Position numbers and translations under genes: made by a program. A stretch of DNA of 64,000 nt, from assembly GCF_042652345.1 (NCBI RefSeq), contig NZ_JBHSJJ010000002.1, positions 434,001 through 498,000 of the forward strand, given 5' to 3'. Positions 26,428-35,838 of this stretch are shown here, one piece after another. Origin of the DNA: Negadavirga shengliensis. GTDB lineage: Bacteria; Bacteroidota; Bacteroidia; Cytophagales; Cyclobacteriaceae. The first letter of the stretch is position 1. The number at the start of each line of letters is the position of its first letter. The notes under the pieces were generated by a model. The model made no database searches. It was not told the DNA's origin and was given only the letters and a program-made list of their open reading frames with translations.

Positions 26428-28119
26428 TTGCAGCTTTTTTTGAATCCGGCCAAGACAGCCACGATAAATGATTTGCTTTTAGTGAAATTTTTGTCCCTTA
26501 CCCTACTTTCACTGGGTTACTTATTTGGGGCTTTTGTCCCCTTGTTTGAGAATGATCCCGCGCACCATGCCAATATAGCGTTGCATATGCTGGTGACGGG
26601 GGATTACCTGAGTCTGGTTGATAAGGGTTTGCCCTATATGGACAAACCGCATCTGCTCTTTTGGACCGCTGCCCTTTCTTTTAAAACATTCGGTGTCAAC
26701 ACTTTTGCTTATAAACTGCCTACTTTACTGGCTTCAATCCTGGGTCTGTATGCTACCTACAAAGTGGGGTCCCTATTGTACAACAAAAAAGTAGGCGGAG
26801 AGGCCACATTATTGCTTTCGGTTGCCTTTGCCTTTTCTTTGGCCCACAGCGATGTACGCATGGACGGGATGCTGACCTCTTTTATGATATTTTCGTTTTG
26901 GCAACTGATCAGATTTCATCAGCAAAGGACCTGGGAAACTTTTTTCCTTGCGGTATTGGGGCTTTCTTTGGGCTTTATGACCAAAGGGATGATAGGTCCT
27001 GCTGTACCTGTAATTGGGTTTTTATTCTACCTATTAGAGGAAAGGGACTGGAGGGTGTTCCTGGATCAGAAACTTTGGCTGATGGTTCCTGGGTTTTTGG
27101 TATTCAGCTTCCCAGTGCTGTATGCATACTATGTGCAGTTTGATCTGCACCCTGAATTGGAGATCAGAGGAACCGACGGCAATTCCGGGGTGTATTTTAT
27201 CCTATTGGGTCAAAATTTTGAACGTTTTGGTGGAGAGATGTGTGGTTCGGCAGGGGGCAAGGATCCGTATTTTTTCCTACACACCATATTGTGGAGTGTA
27301 TTACCCTGGTCTGTTTTGCTTTATTTAGGCTTGGGTAATGCTGTCAAGTGTATGTGGAACCGTGAACGCTCCTTCAGATGGTCCATTTGGGCCATGCTTA
27401 TATTCTTGGTTTCCATTTATTCCATGTCCAATTTTAAATTACCGCATTATGTAGTGACTTTGATCCCCTTTATGGGATTGGTGACCGCGGATTATCTGAA
27501 CAGAATCTCGCTTCACAAGGTATGGAGGAAGGTCAATCTAGGTCTTTTGTCTCTGGTCTTGCTGCTGGTATTGGGGATTAATGTGGTCTTCTTTCCGGCA
27601 TCACTGCCTTTATTGGTGTTTATCTTACTGGCGCTATTGGTAGGCATGTACCTTGCATTTAAAATTCCGGATGAAGGAAATTCCTTTTTCTACAAAATGA
27701 TTTTACTTGGGGCTTCGGTAAATTTTTTGATGCAGGGTAATTTTTATCCAAAAATCCTACAATATCAGGCGGGGGACAACCTGGCCCATAAGGCACGGAC
27801 CGCAGCATTTCCGCATGAAGAGGTGCTATTTTATGGGGTGCACAGTTTTGCTTTTGATTTTTATACATCCTACTTACATAGGAGCATAGAGGAAGAAGAA
27901 TTGCAGGCTAAACGGTTACGGGGAGAGCAACTTTACCTTTATACAAATTCGGTCGGCAGGGCTCAACTGGAAAACTCCGGTCAATGGGATCTCGAGATAC
28001 TGGAAGAATCCCCGAATTTCCATGTTTCGAGATTAAAGGGGAAATTCATCAACCCGAAGACCCGTCATGAAGTAACGGATGTCAGTATGATCATTAAGAT
28101 TAGCCCTTTATCCGATTAA
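26428..28119 (+). CDS. GT39/ArnT-like membrane glycosyltransferase
   Basis: 563 residues beginning at a TTG codon, the only start upstream of the first membrane helix. The first periplasmic loop contains FENDPAHHANIALHM, corresponding to the acidic motif of dolichyl-phosphate-mannose/ArnT-type lipid-linked sugar transferases, followed by MDKPHLLFW. About ten hydrophobic segments follow, then a small C-terminal soluble domain. Such enzymes use polyprenyl-phosphate-linked sugars to modify proteins or lipids outside the inner membrane. The acceptor is unknown. Confidence 0.87.
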   Translation: MQLFLNPAKTATINDLLLVKFLSLTLLSLGYLFGAFVPLFENDPAHHANIALHMLVTGDYLSLVDKGLPYMDKPHLLFWTAALSFKTFGVNTFAYKLPTLLASILGLYATYKVGSLLYNKKVGGEATLLLSVAFAFSLAHSDVRMDGMLTSFMIFSFWQLIRFHQQRTWETFFLAVLGLSLGFMTKGMIGPAVPVIGFLFYLLEERDWRVFLDQKLWLMVPGFLVFSFPVLYAYYVQFDLHPELEIRGTDGNSGVYFILLGQNFERFGGEMCGSAGGKDPYFFLHTILWSVLPWSVLLYLGLGNAVKCMWNRERSFRWSIWAMLIFLVSIYSMSNFKLPHYVVTLIPFMGLVTADYLNRISLHKVWRKVNLGLLSLVLLLVLGINVVFFPASLPLLVFILLALLVGMYLAFKIPDEGNSFFYKMILLGASVNFLMQGNFYPKILQYQAGDNLAHKARTAAFPHEEVLFYGVHSFAFDFYTSYLHRSIEEEELQAKRLRGEQLYLYTNSVGRAQLENSGQWDLEILEESPNFHVSRLKGKFINPKTRHEVTDVSMIIKISPLSD

Positions 28120-28189
28120 ATCAAGGAAATCCGGGATCAGAAGTCGATTGCTTTCCCCGATCAACCATCCCGGGCAGCATCTCGTATAA

Positions 28190-29863
28190 TCATATCTTTT
28201 TGAGATAACTTAAAGCATGTTCTCTTTTCGTGTTGGGAACTTCCGCGTTTGGACATATTGACAACAACGTCTCATAGAAGTCATTTGCCTTCTCCACATC
28301 CCCTATGGTTTCAGCAGCTTTTGCCGCCCCGAAGAGGCTGTTGAATCTCAAAGGACTTCTCATTAAGGCTTCTTCATAATGGGTCAGGGCTTCTTCCGGT
28401 TTTCCAAGCTCCATCAGCATATCTCCCAACAGCTCGCTGGCTGGGAGCAATTCTCCCGGGGTGATCGGGTGTTTGCTGGTAGCTTTCTCCATTTCCGCCG
28501 CTAAGCGCATGGACTCGACCGCCTCCTGCTTTTTACCCTGCGCCAACAAAAGCCAGGCATTGACCGTTTCTCTCTGTATATCAACCTGGTTTGCCCAATA
28601 GGGATATTTGATCTTCTGCTTGATGTTTTCCAGTTCCTGCAACGCTTTTATTGCTTTTCCATTTTGTCCCGACCTGGCAGCACCCAAACCGGCAGTATAG
28701 TGAAACAATGCCTCAAATTCCGGGAATTTTTCCCAATCAATAAAGGAAGGGGTTCTGGCTTGGATCTGGGCGGCTTTTTTCCAATTCTGTCTCTCCAAAG
28801 CAAAGCGGTTCTCAAGTGCAGCCAGTGTATAAGCGGTTGCATTGTGCTCCTGAACCGGGCCCTGAAGCTGCTGAACTTCCTTCAGGATCATTTCCACCTG
28901 TTCGTCCTCCAATCTTTGGAGATGCGCATAGACAATATAATCCAAGGCATGGAAATAGTGCATGGAAACTGCTCCATCCGCGGGATGTGTCAGAGCCGCC
29001 TTTGCAGACCTCCTGTTCCAGTCAATGGACTTCTCCCACATGCCCAGCCGGGTATATATATGCGTAGGCATGTGTAAAGCATGGGCCACGTCAGGAGCAA
29101 TCGTACTGTAATTTTCGGCAGCCTGGATGGCTTTTTCTGCCAGTTCCGGATAATCATAAGCATGAATGGTATAATGGATACCGCCAGGGTGTTCGGGGAC
29201 AGTCTGAAGTATTTCCTCGGCCAGCTTACCTGCCTTCAACTGTTTTTCATAATTTTTATCATTGGGGTCTGCCACTGCAATTAAAGACAAAGCATAAAAG
29301 GACTTGATCTCAAGGTCATCCGGAAATTGCTCAAAAGCCGACTCCCATGCCTGATGGAAATTCCGAAGCCGTTCCTGTTCCGTTTTGCTTATCCCATCCT
29401 GGTAATAGGCGGCCAAGGCCGTAGCAAACTGCCGCTGGCGCTCGCTTTGGGCCATTTTCATACTTTTCCGGGAGAGTTCCCATCCTGCTTGCAATCTGCT
29501 TTCCGGAGGAGCATCCGACCAAAGGGGATGGATAAATGTCATGGCCTGCCCCCATGGTCCCCAAAAACAGTCGGGATATTGATCCACCACCTGTGCGAAG
29601 ATCATTTCAGCCTCTTCGTAGGTCATGTTATGGGTCAATGCCAGTCCGAGTGAAATAAGGGAATCCGCTTCCTCGCCACATTCCCCGGCAAACTGTACCG
29701 TGCCGCAAACGGTGATCTGTAAATCCTGTTCCGTCTCAGCAAGTTCTTTAGGTCGATCGCAAGATTGAATACCGGCCAAGAAAATCATGGTCGTCATTAA
29801 TCCGATTCCTCTTTTGTAGAAGCCCGCATCACTGATACTGCTCCTGTTTAAATAAGATTTCAT
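28190..29863 (-). CDS. TPR-repeat lipoprotein
   Basis: 557 residues. A lipobox (AGIQSC at about residue 31-36) predicts a lipoprotein. Many helical-pair repeats of tetratricopeptide type follow, such as SLGLALTHNMTYEEAEMIFAQVVDQYPDCFWGPW near the N-terminus and LMELGKPEEALTHYEEALMRSP near the C-terminus. HMPTHIYTRLGMWEKSIDWNRR at about 265 is conserved in secreted bacterial TPR proteins. No catalytic motif is visible. It probably serves as a protein-interaction scaffold, but the partner is unknown. It is monocistronic by spacing. Confidence 0.87.
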   Translation of the reverse strand: MKSYLNRSSISDAGFYKRGIGLMTTMIFLAGIQSCDRPKELAETEQDLQITVCGTVQFAGECGEEADSLISLGLALTHNMTYEEAEMIFAQVVDQYPDCFWGPWGQAMTFIHPLWSDAPPESRLQAGWELSRKSMKMAQSERQRQFATALAAYYQDGISKTEQERLRNFHQAWESAFEQFPDDLEIKSFYALSLIAVADPNDKNYEKQLKAGKLAEEILQTVPEHPGGIHYTIHAYDYPELAEKAIQAAENYSTIAPDVAHALHMPTHIYTRLGMWEKSIDWNRRSAKAALTHPADGAVSMHYFHALDYIVYAHLQRLEDEQVEMILKEVQQLQGPVQEHNATAYTLAALENRFALERQNWKKAAQIQARTPSFIDWEKFPEFEALFHYTAGLGAARSGQNGKAIKALQELENIKQKIKYPYWANQVDIQRETVNAWLLLAQGKKQEAVESMRLAAEMEKATSKHPITPGELLPASELLGDMLMELGKPEEALTHYEEALMRSPLRFNSLFGAAKAAETIGDVEKANDFYETLLSICPNAEVPNTKREHALSYLKKI

Positions 29864-30258
29864 TGAAGTTTGGTAGAAGTGATTTTAGCGTATGATTCAT
29901 GGAATACCCAGGAAAAAAATGCACTTATACCTGAGGTACAGCTACAGCGCGGGGAACTTACCTAATGATTCTCAATTTCCCCGTTTGCACGTTCATTCCG
30001 AGAATGTCAGTTTCCTTAAATGAGAAAAATAACAAACTGGGATGAAACTGATTCCGCTCACTCAACTATCGAATCCTTTAAGGAATTCCGTCCTTAAAGG
30101 GCCGGGCACAAATAATGGAATTACAATATTTTATGATGAATGTAAATATATCAAATTGCAAAGATATTTTATGCATTGCTGAAAAAAATCTGACATTCGT
30201 TTTCAAAACGACTCCTTCTGAAATCAGCCCTTGTTTTCCTTCCCTTTTCCCGGTTTAT
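29864..30258. other. Intergenic region with a 10-bp inverted repeat
   Basis: These roughly 395 bases have no credible gene. They contain a perfect inverted repeat, CCTTTAAGGA (30075-30084) and TCCTTAAAGG (30091-30100), with a 6-nt loop and no U-run. It could be an operator or a factor-dependent transcript end for the sulfatase at 30259. Confidence 0.5.
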
Positions 30259-31743
30259 CTACCGATTAATTTCCAAGTAATTTTCATGCCTCAGACTGTC
30301 ATTCCGGTCATAGAGATACCCCCATTTTTCCATATAGGCATCGGCCGGAAGGAATTCGTCCCCGGTCTCCTTAAGCCTTTTCTGCAACAGCCCATCCAGA
30401 TAGTCACCCAACTGACTAAACTGGGGCATATCCACCAGATTGTGTTGCTGATAAGGGTCCTGCTCATTGTCATATAGCAGCCACGGTCCCAGAAGATCCC
30501 TGACAAAAGTATATTTTCTTGTTCTCACGCCCCGGTATTCGCGGCCCCCATTCATAAACTGCCATTCGTGAAATGGTACGGGCAGGGTGATCAAAGCGGC
30601 TTCATTGTCCAGTTCCCTCCCTTCAAGCAGGACAGCAGAAAAATCTTCTCCTTCCATGCTTTCAGGAACTTCCAACCCACAGATTCCCAACAAGGTAGGC
30701 AGCAGGTCGGGTGTATTGATGGGGTCCCAAACATCCCGGCGTTTGCGCTGCAGCTTGCCGGGATACCGGATCAGCAGCGGCACCATAATGGATTCATCCC
30801 AGGGCCGCTGTTTTTTCAGGACACCTTTGGACATCAACATGTCACCATGGTCTGAAGTGAAAACAAAGACGGTATTGTCGGCCAGCCCCTCCTTTTCCAC
30901 AACCTCCAAAAGGTCTCCCAGGGCCTTGTCCATGGCCGTGCAATGGGCATAATATCCTGCCAGGACATTTTGGGCGCTGTCTTGAAGGCTTTCCGGTACA
31001 TTGCCCCTTAATTGGAGCCGGCTCGCATCATACATGTCCCGGTATTCTTTTGGAGCTGAAAAATAAGGATCATGGGGAGGACCCCAGGAAAGAAACAACA
31101 AAAAAGGGGTTTCCTTGTTTTGACGGATATAGCTGATGGCGCTGTCGGTCTGAGGGAACACATCATAACCCTCCCAGAACTGCTTTTCATCATTTTCGTC
31201 AAAATAATAACTGTTGGTATAATCGTGGGTCACTTCTCTCACCTTCCAGTAGTCAAATCCCTGTCTCCTTTCCCGGGGCACGGGCTTGTTCCTGCCACTG
31301 AAGGGGTCCTCTCCTCTTTCATGGCCGTTTAGATGCCATTTACCTATATATCCTGTTTGGTAGCCGGCTTCTTTGAAAAGCTTGCCCATGGTGACCGCCT
31401 CGGTAGGCAATGGTTTATCATTATAAAAAAGGCCATTTGTGAGCGGATACTGGCCTGTCATAAAGCTTGCCCGCCAAGGAGCACATACCGGAACGACCGC
31501 TACCGCATTTTGGAAAACCAGACTTTCCTGCGCCAGCCTATCGATATTCGGGGTGATGATGTTTTCATCTCCGGCATAACCCATCGCCTGCGCCCGCCAC
31601 TGATCCGCCAGGACAAATATGACATTGGGAGGACCTTGCGGGGAAGTTTCGTCGGATTCGCGTGCTTTTTGACAGCTCCAGAACAAGGGTAGCAGGAAGA
31701 TGACCGCCAAGGATTTTAAGATACCATGAAAATTACCAATCAT
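30259..31743 (-). CDS. S1-family sulfatase, lipoprotein
   Basis: 494 residues with a lipobox LFWSC at about 20-24. NVIFVLADQWRAQAMGY provides the first metal-binding residues. CAPWRASFMTG is a canonical Cys-x-Pro-x-Arg formylglycine site. GKWHLNGH and FTSDHGDMLMSKG carry further active-site residues. C-terminal GVRTRKYTFVRD and DNEQDPYQQHNLVD are typical of the family. The gene stands alone, with no SusCD neighbours, unlike the two sulfatases at 3.8-6.7 kb. Substrate class is not assignable. Confidence 0.94.
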   Translation of the reverse strand: MIGNFHGILKSLAVIFLLPLFWSCQKARESDETSPQGPPNVIFVLADQWRAQAMGYAGDENIITPNIDRLAQESLVFQNAVAVVPVCAPWRASFMTGQYPLTNGLFYNDKPLPTEAVTMGKLFKEAGYQTGYIGKWHLNGHERGEDPFSGRNKPVPRERRQGFDYWKVREVTHDYTNSYYFDENDEKQFWEGYDVFPQTDSAISYIRQNKETPFLLFLSWGPPHDPYFSAPKEYRDMYDASRLQLRGNVPESLQDSAQNVLAGYYAHCTAMDKALGDLLEVVEKEGLADNTVFVFTSDHGDMLMSKGVLKKQRPWDESIMVPLLIRYPGKLQRKRRDVWDPINTPDLLPTLLGICGLEVPESMEGEDFSAVLLEGRELDNEAALITLPVPFHEWQFMNGGREYRGVRTRKYTFVRDLLGPWLLYDNEQDPYQQHNLVDMPQFSQLGDYLDGLLQKRLKETGDEFLPADAYMEKWGYLYDRNDSLRHENYLEINR

Positions 31744-31930
31744 TCAAGTATTGTTTTTTTGAATATGTCAAAAAGCAGCGTAAAAAGAAAATTAAAGAAA
31801 CATAAATTTACAGCCATCAAAAAATACCGATTATCATTCGGAAAAAAGGCTTAGTGTTTTCCCGTTGAAATCCATGCCTTCACACAAAGGGGATGGGGTC
31901 AGTATCCGCCGGCATCTATGGCTGAAAACG

Positions 31931-33019
31931 CTAAAGCGCTGTTCCATATCTTCCTTCCATTTCTTTCCTTTTCATGGCTATCCAAGCATCCTTTACTTCG
32001 GGCTGCAGGGTGTCAAAAACTTCCAGTCGGTCTTTGCTTTCGGTTGCCGTTTTATGCCACTTTTCATCAGCATAGAGGTATATGCCTTGTTCATGTTTCT
32101 CCAGAAGCACATCATAAGGGCCTTTCTCTGCCATCAACTTCACCACGACGGGCGCTGATTCGATCACCACAAAAAGCAGCACGATGAAAAGATTAGCCCA
32201 ATAGATCGGCACACTGTTTTGGGTAAGTGTACCTAGGGCATCCATCCTCGCGGCAAGACCATCAAATCCGTCCACGCTTACCTGCTGTTTTGCCCATTCC
32301 TCTTCCTTTATCGTGTTGAACCGGGCTATTTCTTCTTCATATTCCCGCATCTTTTCCCTGTTGGCAGCCTGGGTTTCCTGGTAATCCCTTTCCGCATCAT
32401 CCAACTGTACTTCTTTTTTTCGCGCGTTGGTGCCCAGTCCCACAATGCCGGAGGTACCCGGAGTTTTTACACCGAAGCGTTCCGCATCATATTCCTGCTG
32501 TTTTTCATCCCTAAAAGCTCTTTTGGCGTCGGTTTCGGATTTCAGCGAAGCGATTTTGCTTTCCAGCTCCTCAATTTCAGGAAAGCCTTCATCTATTCCT
32601 CCCCTGGTTTCCTTCAGCATCCGGAGCTTCTGATTGTCCAACTCCCTGGCTATCTCCTTCTCGAAAATCCTTAACTCCAAAGGCTTTGCAATCACGAAAG
32701 CCAAAAGGATAGCCAGCAGCAACCTCGGAATCGCCATTTTGACCTCCGCCCAGGTACTTTTCCCCTTTCTAATCGTGGAAACGATGAACCTGTCCAGGTT
32801 AAAGATCAGCAATGCCCAAAGAATAGCCAAGGTGATTGTCACATAGATATTTTCAAAAACGGTAAACATCGCGTACCCCGCAGCCAGGCCTGCAAAAAGA
32901 GCGGTGAAGAACACTGTCCCGCCTATTCCTATGTATTTGTTGGATTCCGTAGGGCTTCGGTTTAACAGTGGCCGGTAGCCACCGGCACAAAACCAGAGAA
33001 AATTTTGGACAGATCGCAT
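31931..33019 (-). CDS. DUF4407-family membrane protein
   Basis: About 362 residues from ATG at 33019 (MRSVQNFLWFCAGG). The open frame reaches a TTG at 33031. Membrane segments lie near the N-terminus (IGIGGTVFFTALFAGLAAGYAMF, ITLAILWALLIFNLDRFIV, LLLAILLAFVIAKPLEL). A long charged coiled coil follows at about 125-260 (EKEIARELDNQKLRML onward), then another membrane segment (PIYWANLFIVLLFVVIESAPVVVKL). NLDRFIV and AKPLELRIF are hallmarks of DUF4407. The function of the family is unknown. It is divergent from the SGNH hydrolase gene. Confidence 0.9.
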   Translation of the reverse strand: MRSVQNFLWFCAGGYRPLLNRSPTESNKYIGIGGTVFFTALFAGLAAGYAMFTVFENIYVTITLAILWALLIFNLDRFIVSTIRKGKSTWAEVKMAIPRLLLAILLAFVIAKPLELRIFEKEIARELDNQKLRMLKETRGGIDEGFPEIEELESKIASLKSETDAKRAFRDEKQQEYDAERFGVKTPGTSGIVGLGTNARKKEVQLDDAERDYQETQAANREKMREYEEEIARFNTIKEEEWAKQQVSVDGFDGLAARMDALGTLTQNSVPIYWANLFIVLLFVVIESAPVVVKLMAEKGPYDVLLEKHEQGIYLYADEKWHKTATESKDRLEVFDTLQPEVKDAWIAMKRKEMEGRYGTAL

Positions 33020-33264
33020 GGGGTTAAACAATTTATATATCCTGCATGATGTGTTTCACAAAGGTCACGCTAAACTTTAGAAGTAACGATAAAAAAGCAA
33101 CTTCCTTGTACGGATATCCGATAACTTCCTGAAAAACAACAATAAAACTACCGCCAACCTTCCATAACAAAGTTGACGCCTGATGAAAACGCCAACACCA
33201 CGTGTACATTTATCAACACCCGGGTGTTCGTAATCAGTACAACACGGCACCCTTTTTGACAGGC

Positions 33265-33292
33265 GGGGTTTTCAATATTGAAACAAAACCCC
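33265..33292. promoter_or_regulatory. Nested palindrome upstream of the SGNH hydrolase gene
   Basis: GGGGTTTT (33265-33272) and AAAACCCC (33285-33292) form an inverted repeat. Inside it lies a second palindrome, TTTCAATATTGAAA (33270-33283). The site sits about 30 bp before the ATG at 33325, in the divergent gap to the DUF4407 gene. It could be an operator or an mRNA hairpin. Function is inferred only from position. Confidence 0.35.
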
Positions 33293-33324
33293 TAATTTCG
33301 GTACCGCTAAAAAAACAAAACTTT

Positions 33325-33972
33325 ATGAAAAAGCCTGCCTCGCTGATTTTGATCTTAATTATCTGCCAATTTGCCGTTTTGGCCCAGGACCCTGAGAGGT
33401 TCGAAAAACAGGTGCAGGAGATCAACACCGATTTTCCCCACGACGAGCACGCGGGGGCAATATTGTTTACCGGAAGCTCCAGCGTCAGGATGTGGCGTGA
33501 CCTTCCCGAGGATTTTCCTGATCACCAAATAGTCAATGCAGGTTTTGGCGGGTCACACGCCAGTGATTTGCTTTATTATATTGACGAGTTGATTTTAGAC
33601 TACCAACCCAAAAAGGTATTTATCTATGAAGGTGACAATGATATTGCGGCCGGAAAGGACGCCCAAAAAATCATCGAAACCCTCAATCTCATTGTAACCC
33701 AAATCCAACTAAAACTGCCTGATTCCCAGATCATCCTGATCAGCGCCAAGCCCAGTATCGCCCGTTGGGAATTGGCAGAACAATACGTCGCCCTGAACCA
33801 GGAGATGAAAACCTACAGTGTGGTAAAGGAAAACGTCTCCTATGCTGACGTTTGGACAAAAATGCTGGACGAAGACAATAAACCGTTTACGGATATTTTT
33901 CTGGAAGATAACCTGCATATGAACAGAAAGGGGTATGATATCTGGAAAGAGGTAATACAGGAGTTTTTGTAG
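33325..33972 (+). CDS. SGNH/GDSL-type hydrolase, secreted
   Basis: 215 residues from ATG at 33325. The open frame extends further upstream, but this start gives a clean signal peptide (MKKPASLILILIICQFAVLAQ). Block I is FTGSSSVRMW (nucleophile Ser), block II NAGFGGSHASD (oxyanion Gly), block III EGDNDIAAG (Gly-x-Asn-Asp), and block V EDNLHMNRKGYDIW (Asp-x-x-His). All catalytic positions are intact, so it is probably an active esterase or lipase of the lysophospholipase or carbohydrate-esterase type. No operon partner is visible. Confidence 0.9.
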   Translation: MKKPASLILILIICQFAVLAQDPERFEKQVQEINTDFPHDEHAGAILFTGSSSVRMWRDLPEDFPDHQIVNAGFGGSHASDLLYYIDELILDYQPKKVFIYEGDNDIAAGKDAQKIIETLNLIVTQIQLKLPDSQIILISAKPSIARWELAEQYVALNQEMKTYSVVKENVSYADVWTKMLDEDNKPFTDIFLEDNLHMNRKGYDIWKEVIQEFL

Positions 33973-34080
33973 TCTTGAAGGGGAAATGCTTTTATTTTGG
34001 CAAAATCCCTCATTACATTTGGAATTCAGTTTTGGCTGCATTTACTTTGCATTCACATTTCAGGCAACTGATTTATAAAG

Positions 34081-34155
34081 AAGAGGCGAGAGAACAGGCT
34101 CTTGGACCCTCTGGCAACCTTCCGGACAAAGGAAAGGTGCCAAAACCTGCCCAAT
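34081..34155 (+). ncRNA. SAM riboswitch (S-box/SAM-I-like) upstream of metZ
   Basis: The leader contains ACAGGCTCTTGGACCCTCTGG, then GCAACC, a small hairpin (CTTCCGGACAAAGGAAAG) and GGTGCCAAAACCTG. The order GGCTC...GACC...GGCAACC...GGTGCCAA is the conserved core seen in S-box leaders, and the gene downstream is a methionine-biosynthesis enzyme. High S-adenosylmethionine should repress metZ. Identified by eye; a covariance-model search would settle class and boundaries. Confidence 0.72.
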
Positions 34156-34179
34156 AAAGGGACCTATAAATTAGAAATT

Positions 34180-34311
34180 ATGACAGCATACATTCTCTTT
34201 TCTTTTTTCGAACCCCCACATTCCAACCATTCTGCCTTGCCCTTTTATTTATTATTTGGGACAAATAATTGTATCCTATCCTTAAGAAAACATTTTACTG
34301 ATGTCTTATAA
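34180..34311 (+). CDS. Possible 43-residue upstream ORF overlapping the metZ start
   Basis: ATG at 34180 opens a frame that begins MTAYILFSFFEPPHSNHSA and ends at 34311, 11 bases inside metZ. It lies between the riboswitch and metZ. If translated, its termination at the metZ start could couple translation of the two. No family was recognised, and a chance frame is possible. Confidence 0.3.
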   Translation: MTAYILFSFFEPPHSNHSALPFYLLFGTNNCILSLRKHFTDVL

Positions 34312-35476
34312 GAATTTTGAAACACAAGCTATCAGGATCGCCGATTCGGCTTCCGACCAGAGAGAGCATTCCGCTCCCATATACCTGAGTTCCAGTTTTG
34401 TATTTGATTCTGCCGAACAGGCCAGGCAAATGTTTGCGGACGAAATTCCCGGCAACATCTATTCCCGTTATGCCAATCCCAATACCAGTGACCTGATCTC
34501 CAAAGTCTGTGCGGCAGAGGGTACGGAAACCGGCGTCTCCACCGCCTCCGGAATGGCCGCCATGTTTGGCAGCATGGCTGCATTGCTCAGCCAAGGTGAC
34601 CATATTTTGGCTTCCCGGTCCCTGTTCGGATCCACCCATCAGTTGCTGACCAGGGTTTTTCCAAAATGGGGTATTGACCATACCTACGGCGATATTGTGG
34701 ATATCGCCAACTGGGACAAACTGGTTAGGCCGAATACCAAGATGATTTTCATCGAAACCCCTTCCAATCCGGGACTGGAAATCATTGATCTGGGATATAT
34801 TGCCGACTTTGCCAATGCCCATAACCTTATCCTGGTGGTGGATAACTGTTTTGCCACACCTTATCTGCAACAGCCTGCCAAATGGGGAGCGCATATCGTT
34901 ACCCACAGCGCCACCAAATACATAGACGGGCAGGGCAGGGTGCTGGGTGGCTTGATTTTGGGTAAAAAGGAATTGATAGACGACGTACAATTTTTCATGA
35001 GACATACGGGGCCGTCTTTATCCCCCTTCAATGCATGGGTACTTGCCAAGAGCATGGAGACCTTGGCCGTAAGGATGGACAGGCACTGTGAAAATGCTTT
35101 GAAAATAGCTGAATACTTCCAACATAGCCAGGATATAGAAACGGTGAAATACCCCTTTCTCCCCTCCCACCCCCAGTATGATCTTGCCAAAAAGCAAATG
35201 CGGCACGGTGGGGGCATTATCACACTGACCTTGAAAGGAGGCTTGAACCGTGCCCAAAAGTTCATTGACCAGTTACAGATGATCACCGTCACCGCCAACC
35301 TGGGTGACAGCCGAAGCATCATCACCCACCCTGCCTCCACCACCCACAGCAAGCTGACCGAGGAAGAAAGAGAAAGGGTCGGGATACACAACGGCTTGGT
35401 GAGGCTTTCTGTGGGTCTTGAGCATGTGGATGACATCATTGGCGATATTGAGAAGGCACTGGTGCTATCCAGGTGA
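34301..35476 (+). CDS. metZ: O-succinylhomoserine sulfhydrylase (PLP-dependent)
   Basis: 391 residues of the Cys/Met-metabolism PLP enzyme family. The cofactor lysine is in VTHSATKYIDGQGRVLGG (about residue 207), a version of the motif typical of MetZ rather than MetB or MetC. YSRYANPNTSDL, STASGMAA and ETPSNPGLEI are further family signatures. It makes homocysteine from an activated homoserine and sulfide in direct-sulfhydrylation methionine synthesis. The SAM riboswitch candidate upstream supports this role. It appears monocistronic. Confidence 0.93.
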   Translation: MSYKNFETQAIRIADSASDQREHSAPIYLSSSFVFDSAEQARQMFADEIPGNIYSRYANPNTSDLISKVCAAEGTETGVSTASGMAAMFGSMAALLSQGDHILASRSLFGSTHQLLTRVFPKWGIDHTYGDIVDIANWDKLVRPNTKMIFIETPSNPGLEIIDLGYIADFANAHNLILVVDNCFATPYLQQPAKWGAHIVTHSATKYIDGQGRVLGGLILGKKELIDDVQFFMRHTGPSLSPFNAWVLAKSMETLAVRMDRHCENALKIAEYFQHSQDIETVKYPFLPSHPQYDLAKKQMRHGGGIITLTLKGGLNRAQKFIDQLQMITVTANLGDSRSIITHPASTTHSKLTEEERERVGIHNGLVRLSVGLEHVDDIIGDIEKALVLSR

Positions 35477-35838
35477 TCTAAAGTGCGCCATCACACGGCA
35501 TTCAACAAGGCTTTATTAACAGGATCTTGTTATAAAATTATCTCCCTTAAAACTAAGCTTATTCATTTTTATCTCAATTTCCCTTAAAATAATCGGAGAG
35601 CCCGACCATTTAAGGAGTTACCGTTACATCCGGTTGCACTTGGGGCCGACCGAAAAGTTGGAAACAGGATCATGGTGCGGCCATCCAAGACCGGGTTAAT
35701 GAAAAACACTTGGGTCCAAGCCCCATACGGTCCTTTCCGCTGACCGCTCTATTTTGTTTGTATTTTTTTCGGTAAGGTGTAGCGTTATGGGCAAACCTAC
35801 CGTCTACTATTTTAAAGCCGCTAAAAATAATCCCGACT
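35477..35838. other. Intergenic region between metZ and the serpin gene
   Basis: No convincing gene, RNA or promoter consensus was found in about 360 bases. It contains the partial direct repeat TCCCTTAAAA (about 35542 and 35580). Confidence 0.4.

Noticed and set aside
30075..30100. Intrinsic terminator for the sulfatase at 30259
   Set aside because: The 10-bp inverted repeat is perfect, but there is no U-run on either strand and it lies about 160 bp from the stop codon. It was kept only as an unexplained palindrome.
34081..34155. SAM-II (metA-type) riboswitch
   Set aside because: The conserved words fit the S-box/SAM-I core (GGCAACC, GGTGCC) and not the short SAM-II pseudoknot sequence.
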